From an uncultured Paracoccaceae bacterium (GTDB lineage Bacteria; Pseudomonadota; Alphaproteobacteria; Rhodobacterales; Rhodobacteraceae), in assembly GCA_947501355.1 (NCBI GenBank), contig CANMVA010000001.1:876001-940000 (forward strand): DNA of 64,000 nucleotides. The letters are read 5' to 3'. Every line of letters begins with the position of its first letter. The first letter of the stretch is position 1. This document shows, in pieces, positions 17,836 through 26,463 of this stretch. A program made the position numbers and the translations under genes. The notes beneath the pieces are model-generated. The model was not told the DNA's origin. It worked only from the letters and a program-made list of their open reading frames with translations, and did no database searches.

Positions 17836-18969
17836 ATGCTGACCAGACGGATTTTCGGGCTTGGCGTTTTGGCGCTGGGCGTCGCGGCTTGTGGGGCGAC
17901 ACCGCCTCCAACGACGCGGGCGCAAAGCGGACTGCCCGCTGATTTGCGCCCCGTGCCGAACGCCAGTTACGACGCTTGGGTCGCAGCCTTTCGCAGCCGC
18001 GCCGCGCGCCAAGGCATCACAGAGCAGACGTTGAATGCAGCGTTTCGGGGGACCGGATTTCTGCCCGGTGTCGTGCGCCGCGACCGGAACCAGACCGAGT
18101 TCAGCCGCAGTCTTGAAGACTACCTGTCGATTGCCGCATCCGATGAACGGATTGCCAAGGGCCGCGCCGCCTTTTCGCGCCACCGCAGCACGCTCAACGC
18201 GCTTGAGGCGCGCTACGGGGTCGACGCGGATATCATCACGGCGATCTGGGGGTTGGAGAGCTTTTACGGCGAACGGCGTGGCGATGTGCCCGTCATTTCA
18301 GCCACCTCGACACTGGCCTTTGACGGCCGGCGCGGTGCGTTTTTTGAGCGTCAATTGATCGCCGCTTTGCGCATAATCCAGAACGGCGATACTCCGGCCA
18401 GCCGTATGACCGGAAGCTGGGCCGGGGCCATGGGCCACACGCAGTTCATCCCAACCTCGTATCAGCAGTTCGCGGTCGATTTCACCGGCGACGGTCGTCG
18501 CGATATCTGGTCCGACGATCCAAGCGATGCGCTCGCTTCGACCGCCGCCTATTTGCAGCGCAACGGTTGGGTGCGCGGGGTCCGTTGGGGGCGCGAGGTG
18601 ACTGGCTCTGTCACGGGCGCTGTCCTGCAACCGCAAGCTGGTGGGCCGCGCTTCCAGACGACCCGCAACTTCCGCGTCATCAAGCGCTACAACAACTCGG
18701 ACGCCTATGCGATTGGCGTCGGCCATCTGGCGGATCGCATTTCAGGCGGTGGCCCGCTGCGCGCCAGTTTTCCGCCGGATGCCAATGGCTTGACCAAAGA
18801 CGATCGCATCCTGTTGCAAAGGCGCCTCACCGCAAAAGGCTTCGACACCCAAGGGGCGGATGGCGTGATCGGAGCCAACACGACCGCCGCGATCGAGGCC
18901 TATCAGGCCAGCCGTGGCCTGCCGGTGACCGGCACTCCATCGCCTTCAATGCTGCAAGCTTTGCGCTAA
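17836..18969 (+). CDS. Lytic murein transglycosylase (MltB-like lipoprotein)
   Basis: A 377-residue protein with a lipobox, GVAAC, at Cys19, so probably lipid-anchored. The SLT_2 (MltB) catalytic domain spans about residues 40-300. The catalytic Glu141 lies in TAIWGLESFYGE, and GSWAGAMGHTQFIPTSY follows. A C-terminal peptidoglycan-binding domain (about 315-377) has the DGVIGANTTAAIEAYQ motif. These enzymes cleave the glycan strand and leave 1,6-anhydro ends. It is monocistronic, and its stop codon overlaps that of the convergent acetate kinase gene by four bases. Confidence 0.93.
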   Translation: MLTRRIFGLGVLALGVAACGATPPPTTRAQSGLPADLRPVPNASYDAWVAAFRSRAARQGITEQTLNAAFRGTGFLPGVVRRDRNQTEFSRSLEDYLSIAASDERIAKGRAAFSRHRSTLNALEARYGVDADIITAIWGLESFYGERRGDVPVISATSTLAFDGRRGAFFERQLIAALRIIQNGDTPASRMTGSWAGAMGHTQFIPTSYQQFAVDFTGDGRRDIWSDDPSDALASTAAYLQRNGWVRGVRWGREVTGSVTGAVLQPQAGGPRFQTTRNFRVIKRYNNSDAYAIGVGHLADRISGGGPLRASFPPDANGLTKDDRILLQRRLTAKGFDTQGADGVIGANTTAAIEAYQASRGLPVTGTPSPSMLQALR

Positions 18970-20174
18970 GCCGCAACCGCGTGGCGAACCGCCCTCGCGA
19001 TAATCCGTTCCTCGTCGGTAGGGATAATCATCACGCGGGTTGCGCCCGTTCCGATCTCGCGCGCATTCGCATCATTGGCCTCCGGCGACACCGCGATGCC
19101 CAGATATTCCAACCCGTCACAAATGCGCTGCCGGATTGGCGCTGCGTTCTCGCCAATCCCGCCGCAGAAAATGACCGCATCCACGCCGCTGAGAACAGCC
19201 GACAACGCGCCAATCTCACGGCGTGCGCGGAAAACGTAATAATCTATCGCCTCCGCGGCTTGCGGGCTTTTGTCGGCCAGCAACGTGCGCATATCGCTGG
19301 AGATATTCGACAATCCCAGCAGTCCGCTTTGCTCATACAGAAGCTCGTGGACCTGCTGCGGTGCCATCCCCTTTTGCGCGATCAGATAGAGGATCACGCC
19401 AGGGTCAATCTGACCGCAGCGGGTCCCCATCGGCAGCCCGTCCAGCGCGGAAAATCCCATGGTGGAGCCGACGCTCATCCCCTGCCGGATTGCGCACATC
19501 GAGGCGCCATTTCCCAAATGCGCAACGATGATCTTGCCTGCGTGAAGCTCAGGATAGTCGCGAGCCACAACGCCGGTGACATAATCATAACTCAGTCCAT
19601 GGAAGCCATAGCGGCGGATGCCTTGGGCATAATACTGCCGCGGCAACGCGAACGTGTCGTTCACCCAAGGGTGATCGCGGTGAAAAGCGGTGTCGAAGCA
19701 TCCCACCTGAATGGCGTTGGGAAATCGCGACTGAGCTGCCGCGACGCCCGCGAGATTAGGGGGTTGGTGCAAGGGGGCCAGCGGCGAGAGCGCGTCGAGC
19801 TTGTCTAAAATGTCTGCGCTCAAGATTTGCGGTGCAACGAGGTCCGGCCCCCCGTGAACGATCCGATGCCCGACACCGGTGATCGCGAGGTCCGTGATAT
19901 GCGGCCCCAACGCGGCCATCACCGCATCAAGCGCCGCTGCGTGGCTCAGTGCCGGGACAGGCGCGGTTGTTTTACCTGCGTCCGTCTGCACCTCCAGAAA
20001 GGCGTTGGTGCCGATCCCGTCAACTTGCCCATGCACCAGCATATCCGGCTCTGCCGCATCGCGGTAAACGCCAAATTTCAGCGAAGACGACCCGGCGTTC
20101 AGCGTTAATATTCCACGGCCAGCAGCCTTTGCGGGGGCGTGATGAGGGATGGCCTCACCAGTCTCTTCTCTCAT
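18966..20174 (-). CDS. ackA: Acetate kinase
   Basis: A 402-residue acetokinase (acetyl phosphate + ADP to acetate + ATP). The N-terminal strand LTLNAGSSSLKF carries the conserved Asn26; DTAFHRDHP, AHLGNGASMCAI and IFCGGIGENAAPIRQ are the other family motifs. I chose the ATG at 20174 because GAGG lies seven bases upstream; a GTG 12 bases earlier is also possible. The phosphotransacetylase is not adjacent but lies 43 kb away next to xsc. This gene may therefore serve general overflow metabolism while pta there serves sulfonate breakdown. Confidence 0.95.
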   Translation of the reverse strand: MREETGEAIPHHAPAKAAGRGILTLNAGSSSLKFGVYRDAAEPDMLVHGQVDGIGTNAFLEVQTDAGKTTAPVPALSHAAALDAVMAALGPHITDLAITGVGHRIVHGGPDLVAPQILSADILDKLDALSPLAPLHQPPNLAGVAAAQSRFPNAIQVGCFDTAFHRDHPWVNDTFALPRQYYAQGIRRYGFHGLSYDYVTGVVARDYPELHAGKIIVAHLGNGASMCAIRQGMSVGSTMGFSALDGLPMGTRCGQIDPGVILYLIAQKGMAPQQVHELLYEQSGLLGLSNISSDMRTLLADKSPQAAEAIDYYVFRARREIGALSAVLSGVDAVIFCGGIGENAAPIRQRICDGLEYLGIAVSPEANDANAREIGTGATRVMIIPTDEERIIARAVRHAVAA

Positions 20175-20300
20175 CACGGGCCTCACTGGGTTGGGATGTC
20201 GTTTACGGCGAATAGGTCACAAGCTAGGACATATTCCACGCAGGTAACAGACACGCAAATGCGCGGTGCCGGAATTTGGCACATGACACACAAAACCCCA

Positions 20301-20329
20301 TTGCCCTTTGCGAAACTCTGCTGCTATAT
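20301..20329 (+). promoter_or_regulatory. Putative tRNA-Thr promoter
   Basis: TTGCCC and CTATAT are 17 bases apart and end 23 bases before the tRNA, a normal placement for a strong tRNA promoter. An alternative -35, TTGCGA, overlaps seven bases further on. The rest of the 20175-20300 gap shows nothing I can name. Confidence 0.4.
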
Positions 20330-20352
20330 CGCGCAGGTTCGCTTTGAACAGA

Positions 20353-20428
20353 GCCCCTATAGCTCAGCTGGTAGAGCAACTGATTTGTAATCAGTAGGTC
20401 CGCGGTTCGAGTCCGTGTGGGGGCACCA
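20353..20428 (+). tRNA. tRNA-Thr(TGT)
   Basis: A 76-base cloverleaf with encoded CCA. The acceptor stem GCCCCTA pairs with TGGGGGC. The anticodon arm is ACTGA-TTTGTAA-TCAGT with anticodon TGT, reading ACA and other ACN threonine codons. The D arm (AGCTCAGCTGGTAGAGCAA) is standard. Confidence 0.96.
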
Positions 20429-20496
20429 TTCTGAAAACAACAACAACTCGCAGAGTCTGCGTTTTGGCGCTCTACGCGTCAGAATAGTTACAGAAC

Positions 20497-21756
20497 CTAT
20501 CCCCTGCCATCACGCGCCGCGAGGATGGCTGACCCGATTGCCGCTTCGGTCTGGGGTGCAATCTGGAATGCAACGTCGATCATCCGCTCTCGAATCGCCA
20601 GCCATGCGGGGTTCTGAACGCCGCCGCCGGCTGTATACACTCTCCTAATATCCGGTGCGCCGCGCGCTTTCAGCGCCTCATAGCATTGTGCTTCGATCCG
20701 GGTGATGCCTTCCAATAAACCTTGCAAAAATTGCACGTCATCTTCGGGGCGCGGAGTTAATCGGGGCGCCAGCGCGGGATCATTCACGGGGAAGCGCTCG
20801 CCAGCACGGGGCAGGGGATAGTAATCCAGCCCGCTCGATCGCGTCGGGTCAATCCGGGCGCTGAGACGCACCAAGTCCTCAAGGTCGAACTGCGCCAACA
20901 GCGCGCCGCCTCCGGTATTCGAGGCCCCGCCTACAAGCCACGCCTCCCCCAGCCGGTGGCTGTAGATCCCATGGGCGGCATCATCAATGCGCATGTCGCT
21001 CAGCAGCTTGATTGCCAGTGTCGTCCCGAGCGATGTAACGACATCGCCCACTTCACTGGCGCCCGTCGCCAGAAACGCTGCGATACTGTCGGTCGTGCCC
21101 GCACAGAATGTCAGCGATGGCGCAAAGCCGAACTGCGCCACAGCGTCTGCGCCCGCCTGTGCCAAAGGCGTGCCAACCGGATGAACCTCCGGCAGCAAAT
21201 CCGTGTTCACCGGCGTTTTGGCAATCCAGTCCGGCCAGCGCCGCGCGGCCACATCATAGCCCGTCTTCAGGCAGTTATTCTCGTCTGACAGTCCCGTTGT
21301 GCCGGTCAGCTTTGCGAAAATGAAATCCGCCTGATGGCACATATGCGTCGCGCGCTGGGCGCTGTCCAAGCCTTGCAAGCGCAACAACCGCGCCAAAGCA
21401 GACGAGGCCCCGCGCGTGATATCGCCCTCTGGCGCATGTCGCGCGATCTGGGCAGCCTCTGCCTTAAAGCCGCCGGAGAAATACATCAGCGGGTCTGTCA
21501 CGGGGACCAGATCGGCATCCACCAGCACCATCGTGCCAGAGGTGCCGTCGATAGCCGCCTGCCCAATCGCATCCATACCCTCCGCGCCAATCTCGGCGCT
21601 CAGCGCGTCCAGCCCTTCGACAACTGCATGCCACCAGCCCATCGCACTGTCATCGGGGTAGGCGCCGCGCGTCATCGCGACCACCTGATGATCCGCGTCA
21701 ATCACCGAACAGCGAATGCCCGACGTACCAAGATCAATGCCTAGCGAAAGGCTCAT
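20497..21756 (-). CDS. FGGY kinase, D-ribulokinase (plant/cyanobacterial) type
   Basis: A 419-residue sugar kinase of the FGGY fold. It closely follows the D-ribulose kinase branch known from cyanobacteria and Arabidopsis (once annotated xylulokinase-1). Matching features are the phosphate loop GIDLGTSGIRCSVID, DGTSGTMVLVD, SDENNCLKTGYDV, TSLGTTLAIKLLS and GGASNTGGGALL, and the block YYPLPRAGERFPVNDPALAPR. The start at 21756 (MSLSLGID) overlaps the stop of the class II aldolase gene as ATGA. It is the last gene of the minus-strand arm and probably phosphorylates a pentulose or similar ketose. Ribulose itself is only an inference. Confidence 0.82.
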   Translation of the reverse strand: MSLSLGIDLGTSGIRCSVIDADHQVVAMTRGAYPDDSAMGWWHAVVEGLDALSAEIGAEGMDAIGQAAIDGTSGTMVLVDADLVPVTDPLMYFSGGFKAEAAQIARHAPEGDITRGASSALARLLRLQGLDSAQRATHMCHQADFIFAKLTGTTGLSDENNCLKTGYDVAARRWPDWIAKTPVNTDLLPEVHPVGTPLAQAGADAVAQFGFAPSLTFCAGTTDSIAAFLATGASEVGDVVTSLGTTLAIKLLSDMRIDDAAHGIYSHRLGEAWLVGGASNTGGGALLAQFDLEDLVRLSARIDPTRSSGLDYYPLPRAGERFPVNDPALAPRLTPRPEDDVQFLQGLLEGITRIEAQCYEALKARGAPDIRRVYTAGGGVQNPAWLAIRERMIDVAFQIAPQTEAAIGSAILAARDGRG

Positions 21757-22709
21757 GGGGCCGTTTTCTCGGCCAGCGCTTGCCGGTATTTCTCGGCATC
21801 CCAGTTCAGCAATTCCGCCTCGGCAGCCATCCCAATGGCCTCCGGCGTCCAGTCCTCGGGCACGCGCGACAGCACATCCATCAGGCATTGCAGCATCGCC
21901 CGTTGAGACGACGTCGCATCTGATCGCAAAGCCGCGCCGTCCTCCGTCAGAAAAGCGGGGGCATCAGGCGTCGTTGGCAACGCGGCGCCCAGAAAAACAA
22001 CATGATCGGGGTAATACGACCCGGCCAAAGCCAGCGCGCGCAGCCGCGCATCTGTTGCCAGAGCCGTTGCGTCAGCCATCCAGTCATAGCCCTCTGGCGC
22101 CGCATGCTCGGGCGCTGCACCCGCCGACACCAATACCGGCATCTCCAGCCGCGCCTCGACCTCTTTGATCAAGGTGGCAACCTTGTCGACGGTGTTTCCT
22201 GCACAGACAAGTCCATGATTTTCTAAGATAATCACCTGCGTCTCAGTGCTTAAACGTTCCGCAATAGCCCCTGTCAAAGGAACGCCGGGCTTGTGGTACG
22301 GCACAAAGATCACTGGCAGCCCCGACAGCTTTTCTGCCGCAACAGCACGCCCCTCAGGGCTAATCGCATGCACCAGGGTTGGCACCGAATGGGTGTGTGC
22401 AACGACGGCCCAATCCAGCAGCGCATGGAACGTCGTCTCAATTGACGGGCGCAGCGTATTGGCCGGGTCAATCACGGTCGCCTTGCACGTGCCGTCCCCT
22501 GCGCCAAAGGCCTCCGCCTTCGCTTTGTCCCGGTCCACCGCCACAAAGATCGGCTTCTCTTCGGCGTCGGCCAGCTCTGTGCCAGAGGCTTTGATCCACA
22601 TAACGCCCCCCTCCTTGATCGAGGTGTTTCCGCCGGGACCCTGCACTTGCAAAGGGTCCTGACCGAGACGCGCAGCGAGCATGCGGAAAGCTTGGGGCAG
22701 GTCGGTCAT
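21753..22709 (-). CDS. Class II aldolase/adducin-family protein (318 aa)
   Basis: A 318-residue protein with the class II aldolase fold in the first 210 residues. GPGGNTSIK near residue 25 binds phosphate or carboxylate, and VAHTHSVPTLVHA and ENHGLVCAG supply histidines for the catalytic metal. The resemblance is to the aldolase half of rhamnulose-phosphate aldolase/alcohol dehydrogenase fusions, without the dehydrogenase. The C-terminal 100 residues are an extension I cannot assign. It sits between the HAD phosphatase (four-base gap) and the kinase (four-base overlap), so it should act on the same compound or its phosphate. Confidence 0.82.
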   Translation of the reverse strand: MTDLPQAFRMLAARLGQDPLQVQGPGGNTSIKEGGVMWIKASGTELADAEEKPIFVAVDRDKAKAEAFGAGDGTCKATVIDPANTLRPSIETTFHALLDWAVVAHTHSVPTLVHAISPEGRAVAAEKLSGLPVIFVPYHKPGVPLTGAIAERLSTETQVIILENHGLVCAGNTVDKVATLIKEVEARLEMPVLVSAGAAPEHAAPEGYDWMADATALATDARLRALALAGSYYPDHVVFLGAALPTTPDAPAFLTEDGAALRSDATSSQRAMLQCLMDVLSRVPEDWTPEAIGMAAEAELLNWDAEKYRQALAEKTAP

Positions 22710-22713
22710 CAGG

Positions 22714-23526
22714 TCACCTCAATGTCGGAAGAAAATAGTCGGGCAGGCCAATCTCGGCAAAAAGATCGGTCCGCGGTTCTTCATCCGCATGCAGACCACC
22801 CTTAATGAACAGGCTGTCCCATCCGGCAGCTTTCGCCCCGGCGATATCATGCTCAGGGCTGTCGCCCACCATCAACACGCGCCGCGCACCCAACTGCGTG
22901 GCCAGCGCGTCAAAGATCGGGCGATGGGGCTTGCCGTAAAACAGCACCTCGCCCCCGGCCTCTGCATATTCATGCGCGAGCGCGCCGGGGGATTCGACCA
23001 GCACACCACCCGCACGGGGCGAATGGCGATCCGGGTTCGAGCAGATCAAGCGTTTGCCAAGCGCCAAAGCCTCGCGCAGCACGGCCCGCTCTGCCGCGTG
23101 ATCGCCGCCATCGGGCAGACCCATCAGCAAAACCGCATCCGCATCTTGTAAAGCCTCGACCTGCGCAACGCCCATATCCGCGACGCTCTGCACCGCGTCC
23201 TCCGGCTTCGCTGAAATCACGTAAAGCGCCTCGACCTGCGCCAAAAGCCCTGCGCGCATGTCGATTTTTAGCGCCTCGCCCGATGTCATCACAGGGCCGA
23301 ACGCGGACTTAGGAAATCCCATTCCCCTGATCCGGTCCCGGTTGATCTCCGCCGATTTGCCGGAGTTCGACAGAACCCCCAACGTGACACCTGCACCGGC
23401 CAGCGCCTCAATCGCGGCCACCGCATGAGGGTAGGGCGCGCTGCCATTATGCAGCACGCCCCATTGATCAAACACGATCGCATCATAGCGGTCCGCGACC
23501 GTCAGGATGCTGTCGAGCGTTTTCAT
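22714..23526 (-). CDS. HAD-superfamily hydrolase, class IIA (TIGR01459 type)
   Basis: A 270-residue HAD phosphatase of subclass IIA, related to NagD. Motif I is VFDQWGVLHNG (the second Asp of the classic DxD replaced by Trp-Gly, as I recall for this subgroup). Motif II is SNSGKSAEINRDRI, and motifs III/IV include GKPHRPIFDAL and VGDSPEHDIAGAKAAG. It would dephosphorylate a small sugar phosphate or related metabolite. It lies directly after the metallo-hydrolase gene with no gap and before the class II aldolase gene, in one operon. Confidence 0.85.
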   Translation of the reverse strand: MKTLDSILTVADRYDAIVFDQWGVLHNGSAPYPHAVAAIEALAGAGVTLGVLSNSGKSAEINRDRIRGMGFPKSAFGPVMTSGEALKIDMRAGLLAQVEALYVISAKPEDAVQSVADMGVAQVEALQDADAVLLMGLPDGGDHAAERAVLREALALGKRLICSNPDRHSPRAGGVLVESPGALAHEYAEAGGEVLFYGKPHRPIFDALATQLGARRVLMVGDSPEHDIAGAKAAGWDSLFIKGGLHADEEPRTDLFAEIGLPDYFLPTLR

Positions 23527-24456
23527 TTACTTGGGATCCGGCGTCGGCGGCACGAGGCTTTCGATATAGGCGTCCACCTCTTGGGGCTTCATCGCAGGGG
23601 CCGATTTTTCGGCTGTGCCCGGAGGCATATCCCCGAAGTAGAACGGATAGCCGGGGATGAACTGACGGCGCTTGCGAAGCTCCATGCCCTCGAAAGGGTA
23701 AACCTCGTGATCGCCGCAGGCCTTGTCGTGACAGGCCAGAATGTAATCTGCGCGCTTGTCGATCTCCTCCACCGATTTCCATCCGTCGACCGAGTTCACG
23801 AACCGCGCAGGCACCCAATAGCGCCACATCTCTGACGGGTTGGGCTCAAGGTTGCGGGCCTGGAAGATCGCGTCGCCGCAGACCACGATGTCGCCTGCCG
23901 ACGTCGCAACGGTCACCGCCATATGCCCGACCGAATGTCCGGGCGTGTGGAACATGGTGATGCCCGGCAGAACCTCAGTCTCGTCCTTGATGCCTTCAAA
24001 CACGCATCCCGCATAAGCAGGCTCAATCCCAAGGATGCCGCATTCATAGGTGCGATAGTAAAGCGGCAGCGGATTGTAGGCCATTTCGATCTCGGCCGCG
24101 GGGGCGATGTAGCGCGCATTCGGGAATTCCTTCATATTCTGCACGTGATCCCAGTGCAGGTGCGTGAAGACGATGGCGTCAATCTCAGAGGGGTCAACGC
24201 CCAGCTTTTCCTTGAGGTGAAGATGCACCTCGGTGCTGCCGCGCTTGTCGCATTTGTGGTGGTATTTCGTCGCCCGCTCTTCGTCGCAAAGACCAGTGTC
24301 GATCAGGATCTTATGCTCGCCGGTGTCGACGTAATAGCAATAGCACGGGTTCCAGATCTTCTGACCCGCCGGACCTTTCCAAAAGATGTATGTCCCCAGG
24401 TCGGCTTCGAGCCAGCCGGTATTGATCGGATAGATTTTGGTTTCAGCGACACCCAT
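23527..24456 (-). CDS. Metallo-beta-lactamase-fold lactonase-like hydrolase
   Basis: A 309-residue metallohydrolase annotated in relatives as 'N-acyl homoserine lactonase family'. The zinc motif THLHWDH gives His99, His101, Asp103 and His104; later HTPGHSVGHMAV and CGDAI supply the remaining ligands. The start at 24456 (MGVAETKIYP) follows GGAGG. In this context a sugar-acid lactone is a more natural substrate than a signal molecule; that is inference. The gene heads a four-gene operon and has a perfect TTTTGTATACAAAA palindrome 28 bases upstream, matching one before the ABC transporter operon. Confidence 0.83.
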   Translation of the reverse strand: MGVAETKIYPINTGWLEADLGTYIFWKGPAGQKIWNPCYCYYVDTGEHKILIDTGLCDEERATKYHHKCDKRGSTEVHLHLKEKLGVDPSEIDAIVFTHLHWDHVQNMKEFPNARYIAPAAEIEMAYNPLPLYYRTYECGILGIEPAYAGCVFEGIKDETEVLPGITMFHTPGHSVGHMAVTVATSAGDIVVCGDAIFQARNLEPNPSEMWRYWVPARFVNSVDGWKSVEEIDKRADYILACHDKACGDHEVYPFEGMELRKRRQFIPGYPFYFGDMPPGTAEKSAPAMKPQEVDAYIESLVPPTPDPK

Positions 24457-24483
24457 TGTGGTCCTCCAGATACGAGTCGAACC

Positions 24484-24497
24484 TTTTGTATACAAAA
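24484..24497. promoter_or_regulatory. Putative GntR operator before the hydrolase operon
   Basis: A perfect 14-base palindrome, TTTTGTATACAAAA, lies 28 bases upstream of the metallohydrolase start. It fits the TNGTNNACNA pattern of FadR-type GntR proteins. The same core occurs before the transporter operon, on the other side of the gntR gene. Confidence 0.68.
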
Positions 24498-24541
24498 ATA
24501 ATGAAGTGTCTACATAGGCGGTGGAACTTTCCGCCAGTTTC

Positions 24542-25195
24542 TTAATTTGCAGCCAGCACGCGCATGAAACTCTCCGTCATATGCTTGCGCATTCCGTCCA
24601 CGGCCGTTTGTGAATCCTCCGAGAAGATCTTGTTCAACAAATCCACGTGGTTCTCGACCGAGGCCAGCAAATCCTCTTGCGTGGCCAGCTTCTTGGCACG
24701 GAAGGGGCCTGTCTTGCGGCGAAAGTCCGAGGCCAGGTCGCAGATATAAGGATTATCCGTCGCGCGGTAGATCGCCAGATGCAGCTTTTCGTTGGCCTTG
24801 ATATAGGCCAGTCGGTCATTTTGCGCGGCGGCGTCAACGCATTCAGCCTGTGCCGCCTCAATCTCTGCGCGGGCCAGTAACGTCAGGCGTTGATTAGCCA
24901 AACGTGCGCAAATGCTCTCTATTTCCTGCATCGCTTCGAACATCTGCGCCAGTTCCTCACGTGTATATTGCGCCACGCGCACGCCGCGCTTTTCGCCTGC
25001 CACCAACACGCCTTGCGCGGTCAAGCGGCTCAACGCCTCGCGCACCGGGGTGCGTGAAACGCCAAAGCGTTCGGCCAGTTTGGTCTCGTCCAGCCGTTCG
25101 CCCGGCATCAGCAAACCGCCCGAAATATCGTCCAGCAAAGCGGCTTCAATTTTCTGACCTGTCGATTCGCGCGGTAGGGGGCTGCTTTGCGCCAT
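24542..25195 (-). CDS. GntR-family (FadR/FCD) regulator
   Basis: A 217-residue regulator. The winged helix (about 12-75) has GERLDETKLAERFGVSRTPVREALSRL. The C-terminal helical FCD domain carries metal/ligand residues such as EKLHLAIYRATDN and VENHVDLLNKI. The start at 25195 is chosen for its AGGAGA site; the longer open frame upstream crosses the divergent promoter. It sits between two operons that both carry TTGTATACAA palindromes, so it probably represses hydrolase-aldolase-kinase and transporter genes together. The effector is likely a sugar acid. Confidence 0.88.
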   Translation of the reverse strand: MAQSSPLPRESTGQKIEAALLDDISGGLLMPGERLDETKLAERFGVSRTPVREALSRLTAQGVLVAGEKRGVRVAQYTREELAQMFEAMQEIESICARLANQRLTLLARAEIEAAQAECVDAAAQNDRLAYIKANEKLHLAIYRATDNPYICDLASDFRRKTGPFRAKKLATQEDLLASVENHVDLLNKIFSEDSQTAVDGMRKHMTESFMRVLAAN

Positions 25196-25289
25196 GGCTG
25201 TCTCCTGTCGGGCTTGCGGCTGCCCTCCTTTAGCATGCTCTTTAACGAAAAACCATCCAATCTGACGGTTTTGGATATTTACGGTTGCT

Positions 25290-25301
25290 TTTGTATACAA
25301 A
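25290..25301. promoter_or_regulatory. Putative GntR operator before the ABC operon
   Basis: The palindrome TTTGTATACAAA lies 39 bases before the ATPase start codon and about 95 bases before the gntR start on the other strand. It shares TTGTATACAA with the site at 24484-24497. Its position would allow control of both divergent promoters. Confidence 0.65.
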
Positions 25302-25339
25302 CTATTATTTTTTCAGCGCTGAGTGAGGGAGACGCTTGC

Positions 25340-26413
25340 ATGCCTGAGATACGACTACAGCATCTGCGTAAGGATTACGGCGCGCTAACCGTCATTGAGG
25401 ATTTGAACCTTGAGATGGCCGATGGCGAGTTCACAGTGCTAGTGGGGCCATCAGGCTGCGGTAAATCCACGACCCTGCGCATGATTGCCGGGCTGGAAAG
25501 CGTCACGGACGGCCAGATCATGATCGGTGACCGCGACGTCTCTCAGCTTGAGCCGAAAGAGCGGGATCTGGCGATGGTCTTTCAGGATTACGCTTTGTAC
25601 CCGCATATGAACGTCGCCAAGAACATGTCCTTTGCCTTGCGTCTGGCGCGTATGAACAAGTCCGACATCGAAAAGCGTGTGAAGGAAGTCGCTGAAACGC
25701 TCGACCTCACCGCCTATCTCGACCGCAAACCGGCCGAGCTGTCCGGCGGCCAGCGCCAGCGCGTCGCCATGGGCCGCGCCCTTGTCCGCGATGCGGGCAC
25801 TTTCCTTTTTGACGAACCGCTCTCCAATCTGGACGCCAAGCTGCGCGGCCAGATGCGCGCCGAACTGGCGCTGATGTCCCAGCGCATCAAGAAAAACATG
25901 ATCTACGTGACCCACGATCAGGTTGAGGCCATGACCTTGGGCGACAAGATCGTCGTGATGAAGTTTGGCGAGATCATGCAGGCCGGCACCCCGGAAGAGC
26001 TCTACCGCAACCCCGCAAACAAATTCGTCGCGGGTTTCATCGGCTCGCCCACGATGAACTTTCTCGACGCCGAACTGTCCGAGGAAAACGGCGTGCTTCA
26101 GGCTCGTGGCGCAGGTTTCGCGATCCCGCTGGCCGAGGATCGCAAAGCGCGGCTGCAGGCCCACAAAGACCGCAAGATCACGCTGGGCATCCGCCCATCC
26201 AGCTTTGCGGAAGGCAGCGGCGGGATCTCCATGCCGGTGATCCTGTCGGAATATATCGGCGCGCAATCGGTGCTGATTTCCGAACTCGGCGGCCAGCAAG
26301 TCGCGATTGAGGTCAACACGGTGGCCCCGATCCGCGCAGGTGAAAGCCGCGAATTTACGGTGCAAGGCGATGAGGTTCATCTCTTTGACCCGCAGTCAGA
26401 GGCGGCACTCTAG
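25340..26413 (+). CDS. Sugar ABC transporter ATPase (UgpC/MalK type)
   Basis: A 357-residue ATPase with a C-terminal regulatory OB/TOBE region. Walker A is GPSGCGKST (36-44), signature LSGGQRQRVAMGRALVR, Walker B FLFDEPLSNLDAKLR and the switch His in YVTHDQVEAMTL. The start at 25340 (MPEIRLQHLRKDYG) is chosen over a longer open frame that runs through the operator. It is the first gene of a six-gene operon, unusual in that the ATPase precedes the binding protein. Confidence 0.93.
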   Translation: MPEIRLQHLRKDYGALTVIEDLNLEMADGEFTVLVGPSGCGKSTTLRMIAGLESVTDGQIMIGDRDVSQLEPKERDLAMVFQDYALYPHMNVAKNMSFALRLARMNKSDIEKRVKEVAETLDLTAYLDRKPAELSGGQRQRVAMGRALVRDAGTFLFDEPLSNLDAKLRGQMRAELALMSQRIKKNMIYVTHDQVEAMTLGDKIVVMKFGEIMQAGTPEELYRNPANKFVAGFIGSPTMNFLDAELSEENGVLQARGAGFAIPLAEDRKARLQAHKDRKITLGIRPSSFAEGSGGISMPVILSEYIGAQSVLISELGGQQVAIEVNTVAPIRAGESREFTVQGDEVHLFDPQSEAAL

Positions 26414-26463
26414 CCGTTTATAAAAAGGGGCCGCACAGGCCCGTAACCATCTGGGAGGATGAT

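Noticed and set aside
17653-18183. Upstream extension of the binding protein to 702 residues
   Set aside because: The signal peptide starts at MNYSLKSS (17652) with a good ribosome binding site; the upstream codons are antisense to the transglycosylase gene.
23527-24456. Quorum-quenching AHL lactonase
   Set aside because: The HxHxDH fold fits, but the operon context is carbohydrate catabolism; the specific quorum-quenching label is unsupported.
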